From Paenibacillus_AR sp051594765 (GTDB taxonomy: Bacteria > Bacillota > Bacilli > Paenibacillales > NBRC-103111): a stretch of DNA of 64,000 nucleotides. Location: contig NZ_JBPPGJ010000021.1 in assembly GCF_051594765.1 (NCBI RefSeq), forward strand, positions 1 through 64,000, read 5' to 3'. Each line of letters opens with the position of its first letter. Within the stretch, counting starts at the first letter, position 1. The translations under genes and the position numbers were made by a program. Below the pieces are notes generated by a model. The model saw nothing but the letters and a program-made list of their open reading frames with translations. It searched no databases and was not told where the DNA came from. Positions 25,856-33,849 of this stretch are shown here, one piece after another.

Positions 25856-26788
25856 ATGATAACCACAGTAACCCTCAACGCAACCATCGACAAAACGTGT
25901 TTCCTCGGCAGTCTGGAAATCGGACGCGTCAACCGGGTACCGGTCATGCATACGGCCCCTGGAGGCAAAGGCATCAACGCGGCGAGGGTAGCCCATCAAC
26001 TGGGCTGCCCCGTCCTTGCTACCGGCTTCGTAGCCGGATTTAACGGTTCTTATATCGAATCGGAGCTGTCACGGACGGGAATCCTCCATGACTTCGTGAA
26101 GGTGCAGGGGGAATCCAGGGTCAGTCTGAATATCATCGACCAGTTCAGCGGACTGACCACCGAGATTCTGGAGCAGGGACCGACGGTAGGCGATGATGAG
26201 ATCCTCTCCATGAAGGACAAGCTTCGCCAGCTGGCCTCCGAATCCTCCATCATCGCCATCAACGGCAGCCTGCCGCTCGGCGCCCCGGCGAATCTGTATG
26301 CGGATTTCATCGAGATTGCCCGGCAGGAGGGAGCCCTGACGGTGCTGGATGCCAGCGGGCCGGCTCTCTTGGCCGGCATCGAAGCGATTCCGACCTGCGT
26401 GAAGCCGAATGAGCACGAGATCGCAGACATTCTAGGGCGGACGCCTGCGTCGGACAGTGAGATCGCAGATGCGGTCCGGCACCTGATGGACAAAGGAATC
26501 GCCTGTGTGGCGGTGACCTTGGGGAGCCGGGGAGCCTTGGCCGGCATGAACGGCGCGATCTTCCGCGTGCGGATCCCGGAGCTGCATGCCGTCAATGCAG
26601 TGGGCTGCGGGGACTCGTTTGTCGGCGGCCTGTGTATGGGGCTGTACAAGAAGCAAGGGCCGGAGGAATGCATCCGCCTGGCAGCGGCGGCCGCAACGGC
26701 AGACGCTCTGACGGAGGAAGCCGGCAGCATCCGGCTGGATGACGTGAAATCCCTGATGGGGCGGATTGATCTGGAACCGATTCGATGA
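25856..26788 (+). CDS. PfkB-family sugar-phosphate kinase (1-phosphofructokinase / tagatose-6-phosphate kinase type)
   Basis: Ribokinase-fold kinase of 310 residues. The LacC/FruK subgroup signature is TVTLNATIDKTCFL and HTAPGGKGINAARVAHQLG. The C-terminal anion-hole and catalytic base motif is NAVGCGDSFVGGLCMG, with Asp in the GCGDS stretch. It probably phosphorylates fructose 1-phosphate or tagatose 6-phosphate to a bisphosphate. No tagatose aldolase or PTS component is adjacent, so the substrate is not settled. AGAGGA is upstream of the ATG. It closes the gal cluster. Confidence 0.85.
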   Translation: MITTVTLNATIDKTCFLGSLEIGRVNRVPVMHTAPGGKGINAARVAHQLGCPVLATGFVAGFNGSYIESELSRTGILHDFVKVQGESRVSLNIIDQFSGLTTEILEQGPTVGDDEILSMKDKLRQLASESSIIAINGSLPLGAPANLYADFIEIARQEGALTVLDASGPALLAGIEAIPTCVKPNEHEIADILGRTPASDSEIADAVRHLMDKGIACVAVTLGSRGALAGMNGAIFRVRIPELHAVNAVGCGDSFVGGLCMGLYKKQGPEECIRLAAAAATADALTEEAGSIRLDDVKSLMGRIDLEPIR

Positions 26789-26904
26789 CAATTTTGCGCG
26801 GGGCCCAATCTCCTCTTTTTATCCGGTCAAAAGAATGGTAATATGGAAGGGTCAGATTCCGTGGCAATCGCTTCATTTCGATTCACCAAAGGGGGAAAGG
26901 CGTT

Positions 26905-27291
26905 TTGCTTAAGAGAACCTTGATCGGCATCGTCCGAAGTTTTGAGCAGACCGGTGAGAAGGCGCGGGATCCGCTTCTGAAGACGCACCACTACCGGTTA
27001 TCCAAAGCCAAGGCTTGGGAAGAGGTCGTATCGACCATAAAGAAAATGAACGGTTACAAGCTGCTTCACGAAGTCCCCAATGTTGGCGAGATCGTGGTTG
27101 AGAAGAAGACGCTTCTCGGCCGCGTTCAGGATATCACCATTACGGTATTCGACTTGGGCCCCTCCAAGACGGCGGTGGATATCTATTCCGCATCCCGAGG
27201 CTCCATGGGCGATCTGGGCTCCAACTACCGTACGATCCTTGAGCTGTACAAAGAGCTGGACCGGAAGCTGGCTTCGTACAAAACTACATAG
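26905..27291 (+). CDS. DUF1499-family protein
   Basis: A 128-residue cytoplasmic protein. The ending, SRGSMGDLGSNYRTILELYK, is the DUF1499 signature (DLGxN-x-RI). A TTG start at 26905 is supported by AAAGGGGGAAAGG upstream. It is a single gene between the gal cluster and tpx, ending at a bidirectional terminator. The family function is unknown. Confidence 0.78.
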   Translation: MLKRTLIGIVRSFEQTGEKARDPLLKTHHYRLSKAKAWEEVVSTIKKMNGYKLLHEVPNVGEIVVEKKTLLGRVQDITITVFDLGPSKTAVDIYSASRGSMGDLGSNYRTILELYKELDRKLASYKTT

Positions 27292-27317
27292 ATTGGATCA
27301 TCGGTTCACTTCAATGC

Positions 27318-27355
27318 AAAAAAACAGCGGAAGCTTTCGTTTCCCGCTGTTTTTA
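27318..27355. terminator. Bidirectional terminator between DUF1499 gene and tpx
   Basis: AAAACAGCGG (27321-27330) pairs with CCGCTGTTTT (27344-27353). A-rich and T-rich flanks give U-runs in both directions. Confidence 0.86.
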
Positions 27356-27380
27356 TTTGGCTATATGACGGTATGGAGCT

Positions 27381-27899
27381 TTAGACCAGCTTCTTCACGG
27401 CTTCGATAGCCGCTTCGTAGTTCGGGTGCTCGGTCATTTCCGGCAGAACCTCGATATAGGCGATCTTGTCGTTGGCGTCTAGGACGAAGATGGAGCGCAT
27501 CAGAAGGCGCAGCTCCTTGATGACGACCCCGTAAGCTTCGCCGAAGCTCAGGTTCTTGTAGTCGGACAAGGTGACGACCTTGTCGATGCCTGCGGCGCCG
27601 CACCAGCGGGCTTGGGCGAACGGAAGGTCCACGCTGATGGTCAGGATGGCGACGTTATCGCCCAGGTTGGCGGCTTCTTGGTTGAAGCGGCGGGTCTGTG
27701 CGTCGCATACGCCGGTATCGAGGGAAGGAACCACGCTGATCAGCTTGACTTTGCCGGCATAGTCCTTCAAGGATACTTCGGTCACCAGATCTTTGTTGAC
27801 GGTGAAGTCCGGAGCTTGGTCGCCGACTTGAACCGGATTGCCTACCAGTGTGATCGGGTTGCCTTTCAGTGTAGCTACGCCAGTGCGTTCTTGTGCCAT
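27381..27899 (-). CDS. tpx: Thiol peroxidase
   Basis: Atypical 2-Cys peroxiredoxin of 172 residues that reduces hydroperoxides using thioredoxin. The peroxidatic Cys65 lies in SLDTGVCDAQTRRFN and the resolving Cys100 in FAQARWCGAAG, a spacing typical of Tpx. AAGGAGG precedes the ATG at 27899. A ten-residue longer reading has no site. It is divergent from a LysR regulator, and its promoter (27959-27988) has a clear -10 box. Confidence 0.94.
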   Translation of the reverse strand: MAQERTGVATLKGNPITLVGNPVQVGDQAPDFTVNKDLVTEVSLKDYAGKVKLISVVPSLDTGVCDAQTRRFNQEAANLGDNVAILTISVDLPFAQARWCGAAGIDKVVTLSDYKNLSFGEAYGVVIKELRLLMRSIFVLDANDKIAYIEVLPEMTEHPNYEAAIEAVKKLV

Positions 27900-27958
27900 G
27901 GGAGTAGAACCTCCTTGTAAGTTTTTCATTTGAAATGAATGGGAATTGAGCCTTTCTC

Positions 27959-27988
27959 ATTATAATATGTCTAAACGGGCGTTGTCCA
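27959..27988 (-). promoter_or_regulatory. Promoter of tpx
   Basis: On the minus strand TGGACA (27983-27988), an 18-bp spacer and TATAAT (27959-27964) precede tpx. The spacer contains no clear PerR box. The divergent LysR gene shares this region, which could let it act on both. Confidence 0.65.
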
Positions 27989-28051
27989 ATTAAGATATGA
28001 TATATGTCACAATTCGACAAATTTCTTCGTTTGAAAGGATCGGTTGGGTCT

Positions 28052-28939
28052 GTGGAGCTCAGACAACTTCAGTATTTTATTAAAGTCGCAATTAAGCAGC
28101 ATGTAACGCAAGCATCGGAGGAGCTTCATGTGGCCCAATCGGCCGTCAGCCGCCAAATTCATCAGTTGGAGCAGGAGCTTGGCGTATCGCTGTTCGTTCA
28201 GAAGGGGCGGAATTTGCAGCTGACCCCGGTGGGGAAGCTGTTCCTGGACCGGGTCGAAGGCGTGCTCTCCGATCTGGAGCGGGCTGTGCAGGAGGTACAT
28301 GAATTTCTGGATCCGGAGCTGGGAGAGGTTCGAATCGGATTTCCCCACAGCTTAGGCATCAGCCTGCTGCCCACTGTAGTGGCGGAGTTCCGCAAGCTGC
28401 ACCCGAAGGTGAAGTTCCGGCTTCGCCAAGGAACCTATAGCAGCCTGATTCGCGATCTGAGCGGCGGAGAGATTGACCTGTCCTTCATCTCCCCGTTTCC
28501 AGAGACGCATGATCAAGTGACCGGGGAGCTGCTGCTCTCCGAGGAGCTGTATGCTGTCGTGCCGCAGCAGCATCCTTTGGCCGGATCGGAATCGATCCGT
28601 CTCAGCCAATTGAAGCAGGACCCGTTCGTAATGTTCAGCGACGCCTATTCGCTGCGCACGATCGTGCTGGATGCCTGCAAGGCGGCGGGATTCGTTCCGC
28701 AGATCGGATTCGAGGGCGAGGAGACGGATACGATTCGAGGCCTTGTGGCCGCGGGACTTGGGGTAGGGCTCTTGCCAGAGATGGCCCTGACAGAGGTCAG
28801 TCCCCTGGAGCCGGCCAAGCTGCGCGTCACCGAACCGAAGGTAACCCGTACCATCGGGCTCATCCGGCGTAAGGATGAGAAGCTTACGCCGGTGGCCGAG
28901 CTGTTCCGGTGCTTCCTTCTCAAATATTTCGAAAGATAG
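28052..28939 (+). CDS. LysR-family transcriptional regulator
   Basis: A 295-residue DNA-binding activator or repressor. The N-terminal winged helix, ELRQLQYFIKVA to AQSAVSRQIHQLE, is classical LysR. The effector domain follows from about residue 90, with FPHSLGISLLPTVV and GLGVGLLPEMAL. The GTG at 28052 gives the standard family start and has GAAAGGA 12 bases before it. The longer ATG at 28004 adds 16 atypical residues. It is divergent from tpx, so regulation of tpx or of itself is possible. The effector is unknown. Confidence 0.9.
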   Translation: MELRQLQYFIKVAIKQHVTQASEELHVAQSAVSRQIHQLEQELGVSLFVQKGRNLQLTPVGKLFLDRVEGVLSDLERAVQEVHEFLDPELGEVRIGFPHSLGISLLPTVVAEFRKLHPKVKFRLRQGTYSSLIRDLSGGEIDLSFISPFPETHDQVTGELLLSEELYAVVPQQHPLAGSESIRLSQLKQDPFVMFSDAYSLRTIVLDACKAAGFVPQIGFEGEETDTIRGLVAAGLGVGLLPEMALTEVSPLEPAKLRVTEPKVTRTIGLIRRKDEKLTPVAELFRCFLLKYFER

Positions 28940-28988
28940 AAACGGGCTTGGATTAGCCCAAGCTTTCATGAACCTATAACAGAAACGC

Positions 28989-29036
28989 AGATCGTCCCTA
29001 TCCGGCACTCTCGGCCAATAGGGACGATCTTTGTTA
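28989..29036 (+). terminator. Terminator after the LysR gene
   Basis: AGATCGTCCCTAT pairs with ATAGGGACGATCT around a 15-base loop, followed by a short T-rich stretch. It lies about 50 bases after the LysR stop. Confidence 0.75.
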
Positions 29037-29071
29037 TGTGACCATACTAAAATCGGGAAACCAACCCCAAC

Positions 29072-29100
29072 AAAAAAAGCCCCGAAACCGGGGCTTTTTC
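29072..29100. terminator. Bidirectional terminator, mainly for yugP
   Basis: AAAAAGCCCCG and CGGGGCTTTTT form a perfect stem with an AAA loop. Runs of A and T on both sides give a U-run on either strand. It lies just after the yugP stop on the minus strand. Confidence 0.9.
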
Positions 29101-29113
29101 ATCTACACTCCAA

Positions 29114-29794
29114 TCAATCGTCCGAGCGGTTGAAGATCCAGATATACTCCAAGAGCTGGAGCACGCTGATCAGGGCGGCGGCCACATAGGTCAGTGCGGC
29201 GGCGCCGAGCACCTTGCCGGCCATGCTTTCTTCCATGTTGCGGATGAAGCCGAGGCTGACCATCTGGGCTCTGGCCCGGGAGGAGGCGTTGAACTCCACC
29301 GGAAGAGTGATGACCTGGAACAGCACCGCGGCGCTGAAGAACAGGATACCCAGGAGCAGAAGGCCGCTGAATTTGAACAGGAAGCCTGCGATGAACAGGA
29401 ACGGAGCGACGCCGCTTGCGAAGTTCACCATCGGGAACATCCGGTGGCGGGCCACCAGCATGGGGTAACGTACCTTGTCTTGAATGGCATGACCCACTTC
29501 ATGGCAGGCGACGCTGACAGAGGAGATGGAGTTGCCGTAGTAGACTGGCTCGGACAGGCGTACCGCCTTGGCGATCGGGTCATAGTGGTCGGACAGGCGG
29601 CCCGGCACCGGTTCGACCGGGATGTTGTACAGGCCGTTGTCATCCAGCATCCGGCGGGCGGCCTCATAGCCGGTCATGCCGGAGCTTGTGGGAACCTGTT
29701 CGTAACGGTTGAACGTTCCCTTCACTCGGAATTGTGCCCAGAGGCTTAGACCGAATGCCAACACGATCAACAAAGTCCATGGGGTAAACAGCAT
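29114..29794 (-). CDS. yugP: Membrane zinc metallopeptidase, YugP-like
   Basis: Integral membrane protein of about 226 residues of the Zn_peptidase_2 family. The zinc motif HEVGHAIQ (about residues 97-104) is intact. Hydrophobic segments lie at the N-terminus and in the C-terminal half. FNRYEQVPTSSGMTGYEAAR and RLSDHYDPIAKAVRLS are family regions. The ATG at 29794 follows AAAAGGAG at 11 bases; a GTG at 29806 abuts that site and is rejected. Its substrate is unknown. Confidence 0.88.
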   Translation of the reverse strand: MLFTPWTLLIVLAFGLSLWAQFRVKGTFNRYEQVPTSSGMTGYEAARRMLDDNGLYNIPVEPVPGRLSDHYDPIAKAVRLSEPVYYGNSISSVSVACHEVGHAIQDKVRYPMLVARHRMFPMVNFASGVAPFLFIAGFLFKFSGLLLLGILFFSAAVLFQVITLPVEFNASSRARAQMVSLGFIRNMEESMAGKVLGAAALTYVAAALISVLQLLEYIWIFNRSDD

Positions 29795-29832
29795 AATGCT
29801 AAACACTCCTTTTTATATAGTATGCACAGAAG

Positions 29833-30264
29833 TCAGAGGAGCGGGCCTTTGCCCAGCAAGATCATGATCGCTTCGATGCAGGCCGCCCCGTGGGGCGTCA
29901 GAAGCTTAAACAATTGCTTGGCTTGGTTCGGCTTTAGCTGGTCGATCAAGGGCTCCAGTTCCTTCACTTCCTTCTCGAGCTGCTGCATGTGAAGCTGTAA
30001 GGATGTGAGTTTATCTGCCACATCCTCCTGCGAGCTGACACGGTCCAGACGATCCAGATTGGCTTTGATCTCTTCCAGGGAATACTTCTCTTTCTTCATG
30101 GTTTCAATACGTTTCAATCTAGAAATGGTTTCATCATTGTAATAACGGTAATGATTATCCATCCTCTTGACGGGATGGATCAGACCCAGCTGCGTGTAAT
30201 AATCAATGGTGCGCGGACTGGTGTCCGTCAGCTTGGCAAGCTCGCCTACCCGGTATAGAGTCAT
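29833..30264 (-). CDS. MerR-family transcriptional regulator
   Basis: A 143-residue regulator. The N-terminal winged helix reads LYRVGELAKLTDTSPRTIDY, followed by YYTQLGLIHPVKR and a Leu-rich dimerisation helix (about 75-115). The C-terminus lacks the nitrogen-sensing tail of GlnR/TnrA and has no obvious effector-binding Cys pair. The GGAGGTG upstream is about 14-15 bases from the ATG, which is long. It is divergent from the ammonium transporter, but nothing shows that it controls it. Confidence 0.88.
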   Translation of the reverse strand: MTLYRVGELAKLTDTSPRTIDYYTQLGLIHPVKRMDNHYRYYNDETISRLKRIETMKKEKYSLEEIKANLDRLDRVSSQEDVADKLTSLQLHMQQLEKEVKELEPLIDQLKPNQAKQLFKLLTPHGAACIEAIMILLGKGPLL

Positions 30265-30356
30265 ATCCCCATGGCAATCACCTCCAATTTCAGTTTAACG
30301 GATGCTAACCATACAGTCAAACGTGATGCTTTTGTATGCGAATATCCTCCTATATA

Positions 30357-30373
30357 TGTCACGATAAATTACA
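30357..30373. promoter_or_regulatory. GlnR/TnrA box 1 upstream of the ammonium transporter
   Basis: TGTCA-N7-TTACA is a perfect match to the GlnR/TnrA consensus TGTNA-N7-TNACA. It lies about 70 bp upstream of the -35 box, an activator-like position. Confidence 0.8.
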
Positions 30374-30442
30374 CGGAGCTTGAAAACACGAATTATATGT
30401 TAAGAATACAATCCAATTTTTCGTATTTTACAAAAATAGATG

Positions 30443-30471
30443 TTGTCAAACCCCACTCTCCCGTATATAAT
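30443..30471 (+). promoter_or_regulatory. Sigma-A promoter of amtB
   Basis: TTGTCA (30443-30448), a 17-bp spacer and TATAAT (30466-30471). The surrounding 250 bp is notably AT-rich compared with the genes. Confidence 0.82.
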
Positions 30472-30492
30472 GACATTAAGAATTTCATCAGA

Positions 30493-30509
30493 TGTTATAA
30501 AACATAACA
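30493..30509. promoter_or_regulatory. GlnR/TnrA box 2 downstream of the amtB start site
   Basis: TGTTA-N7-TAACA is a second perfect TGTNA-N7-TNACA match. It lies just past the predicted transcription start and before the ribosome-binding site, a position suited to repression. Confidence 0.82.
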
Positions 30510-30531
30510 TTAAGAGAGGGAAGTGGTCGAA

Positions 30532-31893
30532 ATGTTAAGAAAATTACTGTGGACGACAGGTGCTTTGAGCTTGCTGTTCCCGACGATGGCCTTTGCGGCA
30601 GATGACCCGACGCCGGCACAGCTCACCATCTCGCTGAACGGATTGTGGACGCTGCTCGCAGCCGTACTGGTCCTTCTGATGCAAGGCGGGTTCATTCTTC
30701 TGGAAACGGGCTCCACCCGGATGAAGAACGCCGGCCACGTAGCCGGTAAGACGATCTTCACCGTCGGCCTCTGTACCATCGTCTTCTGGGCGGTTGGTTA
30801 CAGCCTGATCTTCTCCGAAGGCAACTCCTTCGTAGGCGGTCTGGCAGACGCCTTCTTCAATCCGGCTATCGCCAGCTCCGACGCGCTGCCGCCGACGATC
30901 ATGTTCATGTTCCAATTCGCATTCGCTGCGGTTTCCCTCTCCATCGCATGGGGCGGCTTCGCAGAGCGTGCTAAGCTCTCCGTATACCTGGTGTTCTCGG
31001 TGCTCTTCACCGCGCTGATCTATCCGGTCATCGCTCACTGGATCTGGGGCGGCGGCTGGCTGGCTGAGCACGGCAAGCAAGACTTCGCTGGTTCTACCGT
31101 CGTTCACTTGACCGGCGCTATGGCCGCACTGGCCGGAACGATCCTGCTGAAGCCCCGTATCGGCAAATTCAACAAGGATGGCACGGTGAACTCTATCCTG
31201 GGTCACAACCAAGTATTCTCCGCCTTGTCCGTTCTGCTCCTGTGGGTAGGCTGGTTCGGCTTCAACGCCGGTTCCACTCTGGCTGTAGGCGATGGCTTCT
31301 TCGGCTTCGTAGCATTCAACACGCAGCTGGGTGCTGCAGGCGGCGCCGTCTCCGCGCTTCTGATCTCCTGGATCGTTCTCGGCAAAGCTGACGTGCCGAC
31401 GATGCTGAACGGCGCGCTGGCCGGTCTCGTAGCCATCACCGCCTCCTGTGCTTTCGTTGATCCGTGGGCCGCTGTCGTAATCGGTCTGGTTGCAGGCGTA
31501 TTGGTCTTCTATTCCATGAAATTCTTTGATAAACTGAAGATTGACGATCCGATCAGCGCACTGTCCGTACACGGCGCGGCTGGGGTGTGGGGAACCCTCT
31601 CCAACGGTCTGTTCGCCACTCCGGAGCTGGCGGAGAAGGTCGGCATCGGTAAGGAAGGCCTGTTCTATGGCGGCGGCTTCGATCAATTCTGGGTACAGCT
31701 CTACGGTGTCGTATCCGCCGGCGCATACTCCTTCATCGTCGCGTTCGTGCTGCTCTACATCCTGAAGCTGATCATGGGTCTGCGCGTTACCGAAGAAGAA
31801 GAGGTAATCGGTCTTGACCTCTCCGAGCACGGCAGCTACGGCTATCCGGAGCAAATGAAAAAAGCTTCCGGCTACAACTCGATTTCCGGTTAA
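30532..31893 (+). CDS. amtB: Ammonium transporter (AmtB/NrgA)
   Basis: Membrane channel for ammonium of 453 residues. A signal sequence of about 24 residues ends after MAFAADD. Eleven or so helices follow. Family landmarks are ETGSTRMKNAGHVAGK, HWIWGGGWLAEHG, GGHVVHLTGA-like STVVHLTGAMAALAG, and the pore His in SVHGAAGVWGTLSNGLF. The ATG at 30532 follows GAGAGGG. No GlnK (PII) gene follows, which is unusual for an amt operon. A DUF294 protein comes next. Confidence 0.94.
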   Translation: MLRKLLWTTGALSLLFPTMAFAADDPTPAQLTISLNGLWTLLAAVLVLLMQGGFILLETGSTRMKNAGHVAGKTIFTVGLCTIVFWAVGYSLIFSEGNSFVGGLADAFFNPAIASSDALPPTIMFMFQFAFAAVSLSIAWGGFAERAKLSVYLVFSVLFTALIYPVIAHWIWGGGWLAEHGKQDFAGSTVVHLTGAMAALAGTILLKPRIGKFNKDGTVNSILGHNQVFSALSVLLLWVGWFGFNAGSTLAVGDGFFGFVAFNTQLGAAGGAVSALLISWIVLGKADVPTMLNGALAGLVAITASCAFVDPWAAVVIGLVAGVLVFYSMKFFDKLKIDDPISALSVHGAAGVWGTLSNGLFATPELAEKVGIGKEGLFYGGGFDQFWVQLYGVVSAGAYSFIVAFVLLYILKLIMGLRVTEEEEVIGLDLSEHGSYGYPEQMKKASGYNSISG

Positions 31894-31917
31894 GATCAAA
31901 CGATATACAGATACAGG

Positions 31918-31951
31918 AACAGGAGGCCGCTCAAAGAGCCGCCTCCTGTTT
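31918..31951 (+). terminator. Hairpin after amtB
   Basis: AACAGGAGGC and GCCTCCTGTT pair, with inner GCTC/GAGC around an AAA loop. Only TTTA follows, so termination may be partial and allow read-through into the DUF294 gene. Confidence 0.7.
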
Positions 31952-31987
31952 ACTTCCAGACGGCACAGGCGGGAAGGGGATCGTACC

Positions 31988-33064
31988 ATGGCATTCCATT
32001 TGGAGGAGATCCGGGCGGTTATCGAGTCGGCCCGGGATATAGAGACCCTGCGCGGGCTGCGCGACCGAATCCATGAAGGAGCACGATCCGTCCCCCAAGA
32101 GACCCTGCCGGAGGATTGGAACGAGTGGATCAACGGGATTCACGACCGCTTGATCCGTTTTGCCGTTAGCGAGGCGGAGCGGGAGCTGGCGGAGAGCGGC
32201 CTTGGGGCGCCGCCGGTCCGCTATGCCATGCTGCTCTTCGGCAGCGGAGGACGGCGGGAGCAGACCATGTGGAGCGATCAGGACAACGGCCTGATCTATG
32301 AGAATCCGGCACCGGGCCTGGCGGAGCAGGTCCGCCTATATTTTGAAACGTTAGGCTCGTTGATCGTAGAGAAGCTCTTCCGTCTGGGCTATCCGCCATG
32401 CGAAGGCAATGTGATGTGCAATCAGCCGCTGTGGGCCCAAAGCGTGGACGGGTGGAGGAGCACCTTGGACGCCTGGATGGAGGATCCGAACTGGGAAAAT
32501 ATCCGGTATCTGCTGATCGTGGGGGATATGCGCTGCATTCACGGCGACCATGAGCTGGCCGGTGTTCTGAAGGAACGGATGCACGAGCGTGTAGCCGGCA
32601 GCCGGGAGCTGCTCGGTGCGCTGCTTCGGAATACGCTGCGCCGCAAGGTCTCCCTCGGCGTTCTGGGCAATCTGATCCCCGAGCGCTTCGGCGAGGATAT
32701 GGGCGGCATTGATATCAAGTACGGAGCCTACATTCCCCTGGTCAATGCGATCCGCCTGCTGGCCATCCGGCATGGTCTCCTGGAATCGGGAACTCTGGAC
32801 CGGATCGGGGCCATGCAGAGGAGAGGGCTGGAGGAGGAGAAGCTGACCGTCGATTGGCGGAATGCGTTCGACACGGTGCTGCGGCTCCGGTCGCTAACCT
32901 CCAGCAAGCTGGAGGATGGCTATTACCAGTCCAGCGGCGTGCTGCCGGGGGCGCTCTTGACGAAGAGCCGGAAGCAGGAGCTGAAGGCGGCCCTGAGAAC
33001 CGGGCAGAAGCTTCATAAATATGTAGAGAAAACGATCCATGCCATGGAGACGGATAAAAGGTAA
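31988..33064 (+). CDS. DUF294 nucleotidyltransferase-like protein (GlnD-like)
   Basis: A 358-residue cytoplasmic protein. The nucleotidyltransferase motif GSGGRREQTMWSDQDNG (about residues 85-101) carries the GS and DxD pattern of the DUF294/GlnD group. The C-terminal half holds the DUF294-associated helical region. No cAMP-binding or CBS domains are attached, unlike many relatives. GGAAGGGGA precedes the ATG. Its position after amtB and before a DnaQ-type exonuclease suggests nitrogen-linked nucleotidylylation of an unknown partner (inference). Confidence 0.85.
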   Translation: MAFHLEEIRAVIESARDIETLRGLRDRIHEGARSVPQETLPEDWNEWINGIHDRLIRFAVSEAERELAESGLGAPPVRYAMLLFGSGGRREQTMWSDQDNGLIYENPAPGLAEQVRLYFETLGSLIVEKLFRLGYPPCEGNVMCNQPLWAQSVDGWRSTLDAWMEDPNWENIRYLLIVGDMRCIHGDHELAGVLKERMHERVAGSRELLGALLRNTLRRKVSLGVLGNLIPERFGEDMGGIDIKYGAYIPLVNAIRLLAIRHGLLESGTLDRIGAMQRRGLEEEKLTVDWRNAFDTVLRLRSLTSSKLEDGYYQSSGVLPGALLTKSRKQELKAALRTGQKLHKYVEKTIHAMETDKR

Positions 33065-33102
33065 ATCGGGATGTACATGATGGTATACCGGAGGTGGAAG
33101 GG

Positions 33103-33849
33103 ATGAAGGACACGGGACCGGCAGGCCGGATGTGGCAGCTCTACAAGATGGGTGGTATCACGCCGGCTATCACGTCCATGTTTGATGCTCGTAACGCCCA
33201 GCAGATGGCCTTCATCCGCTCCGTGATGAAGGAACAGCGTAAGAATTCGCTCTATGACGTTCAATTGGAGACGATGGAGGCGGTGGTATTCGATCTGGAG
33301 ACCACAGGCTTCTCGCCGTACAATGGGGATGAGATTCTATCCATAGGCGCGATTCAGATCCGGGGCGGAGTGGTCTCGGAGACACAAGAGGACCGGTTCT
33401 ACAGCCTGGTGAATCCCAGGCGGAATGTGCCGATAGAGATTACGGAGCTGACGGGGATCACCAATGAGATGGTGGAGCAGGCGCCGGAGCTCATCGATGG
33501 GCTGAGAGGCTTCCTCGAATTTGTGCAGAGAAGGGTGCTGATCGCTCACGGCAGCGGACATGACAAGCACTTCCTGAATTCCGCCTTGTGGAAAACCTCC
33601 AAGGTGAACCTGTCCCACCGGGTGCTGGATACGATGATGATCGCCATGTGGCTTCACCCGAAGCGCGGGCGCTATGACTTGGATGCCATTCTGGATCTCT
33701 ACGGGGTGGAGGTGCTGCAGCGTCATCACGCGCTGGACGATTCCATTATGACGGCCCGCCTGTGGTCCAAGATGCTGGTGGACATCCGGGAGAAGGGGAT
33801 ATCGAATCTGGGCGAGCTGTATGCCCATCTCAGCCATTACGGATCATAA
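33103..33849 (+). CDS. DnaQ-type 3'-5' exonuclease
   Basis: A 248-residue DEDD-family exonuclease. Motif Exo I is VVFDLETTGFS (D64, E66), Exo II lies in LIAHGSGHDKHFLN and Exo III is HHALDDSIMTARL (DEDDh type). A non-exonuclease N-terminal segment of about 55 residues precedes the domain. GGAGGTGG is seven bases before the ATG at 33103. It follows the DUF294 gene by 38 bases, a pairing also seen in other bacteria. Its last 20 bases overlap the convergent JAMM gene. Confidence 0.87.
   Translation: MKDTGPAGRMWQLYKMGGITPAITSMFDARNAQQMAFIRSVMKEQRKNSLYDVQLETMEAVVFDLETTGFSPYNGDEILSIGAIQIRGGVVSETQEDRFYSLVNPRRNVPIEITELTGITNEMVEQAPELIDGLRGFLEFVQRRVLIAHGSGHDKHFLNSALWKTSKVNLSHRVLDTMMIAMWLHPKRGRYDLDAILDLYGVEVLQRHHALDDSIMTARLWSKMLVDIREKGISNLGELYAHLSHYGS

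Noticed and set aside
30271..30507. A 78-codon plus-strand frame between MerR and amtB
   Set aside because: It lies in the AT-rich promoter region containing the amtB promoter and both GlnR boxes. It has no good ribosome-binding site, and its composition is unlike the genes around it.
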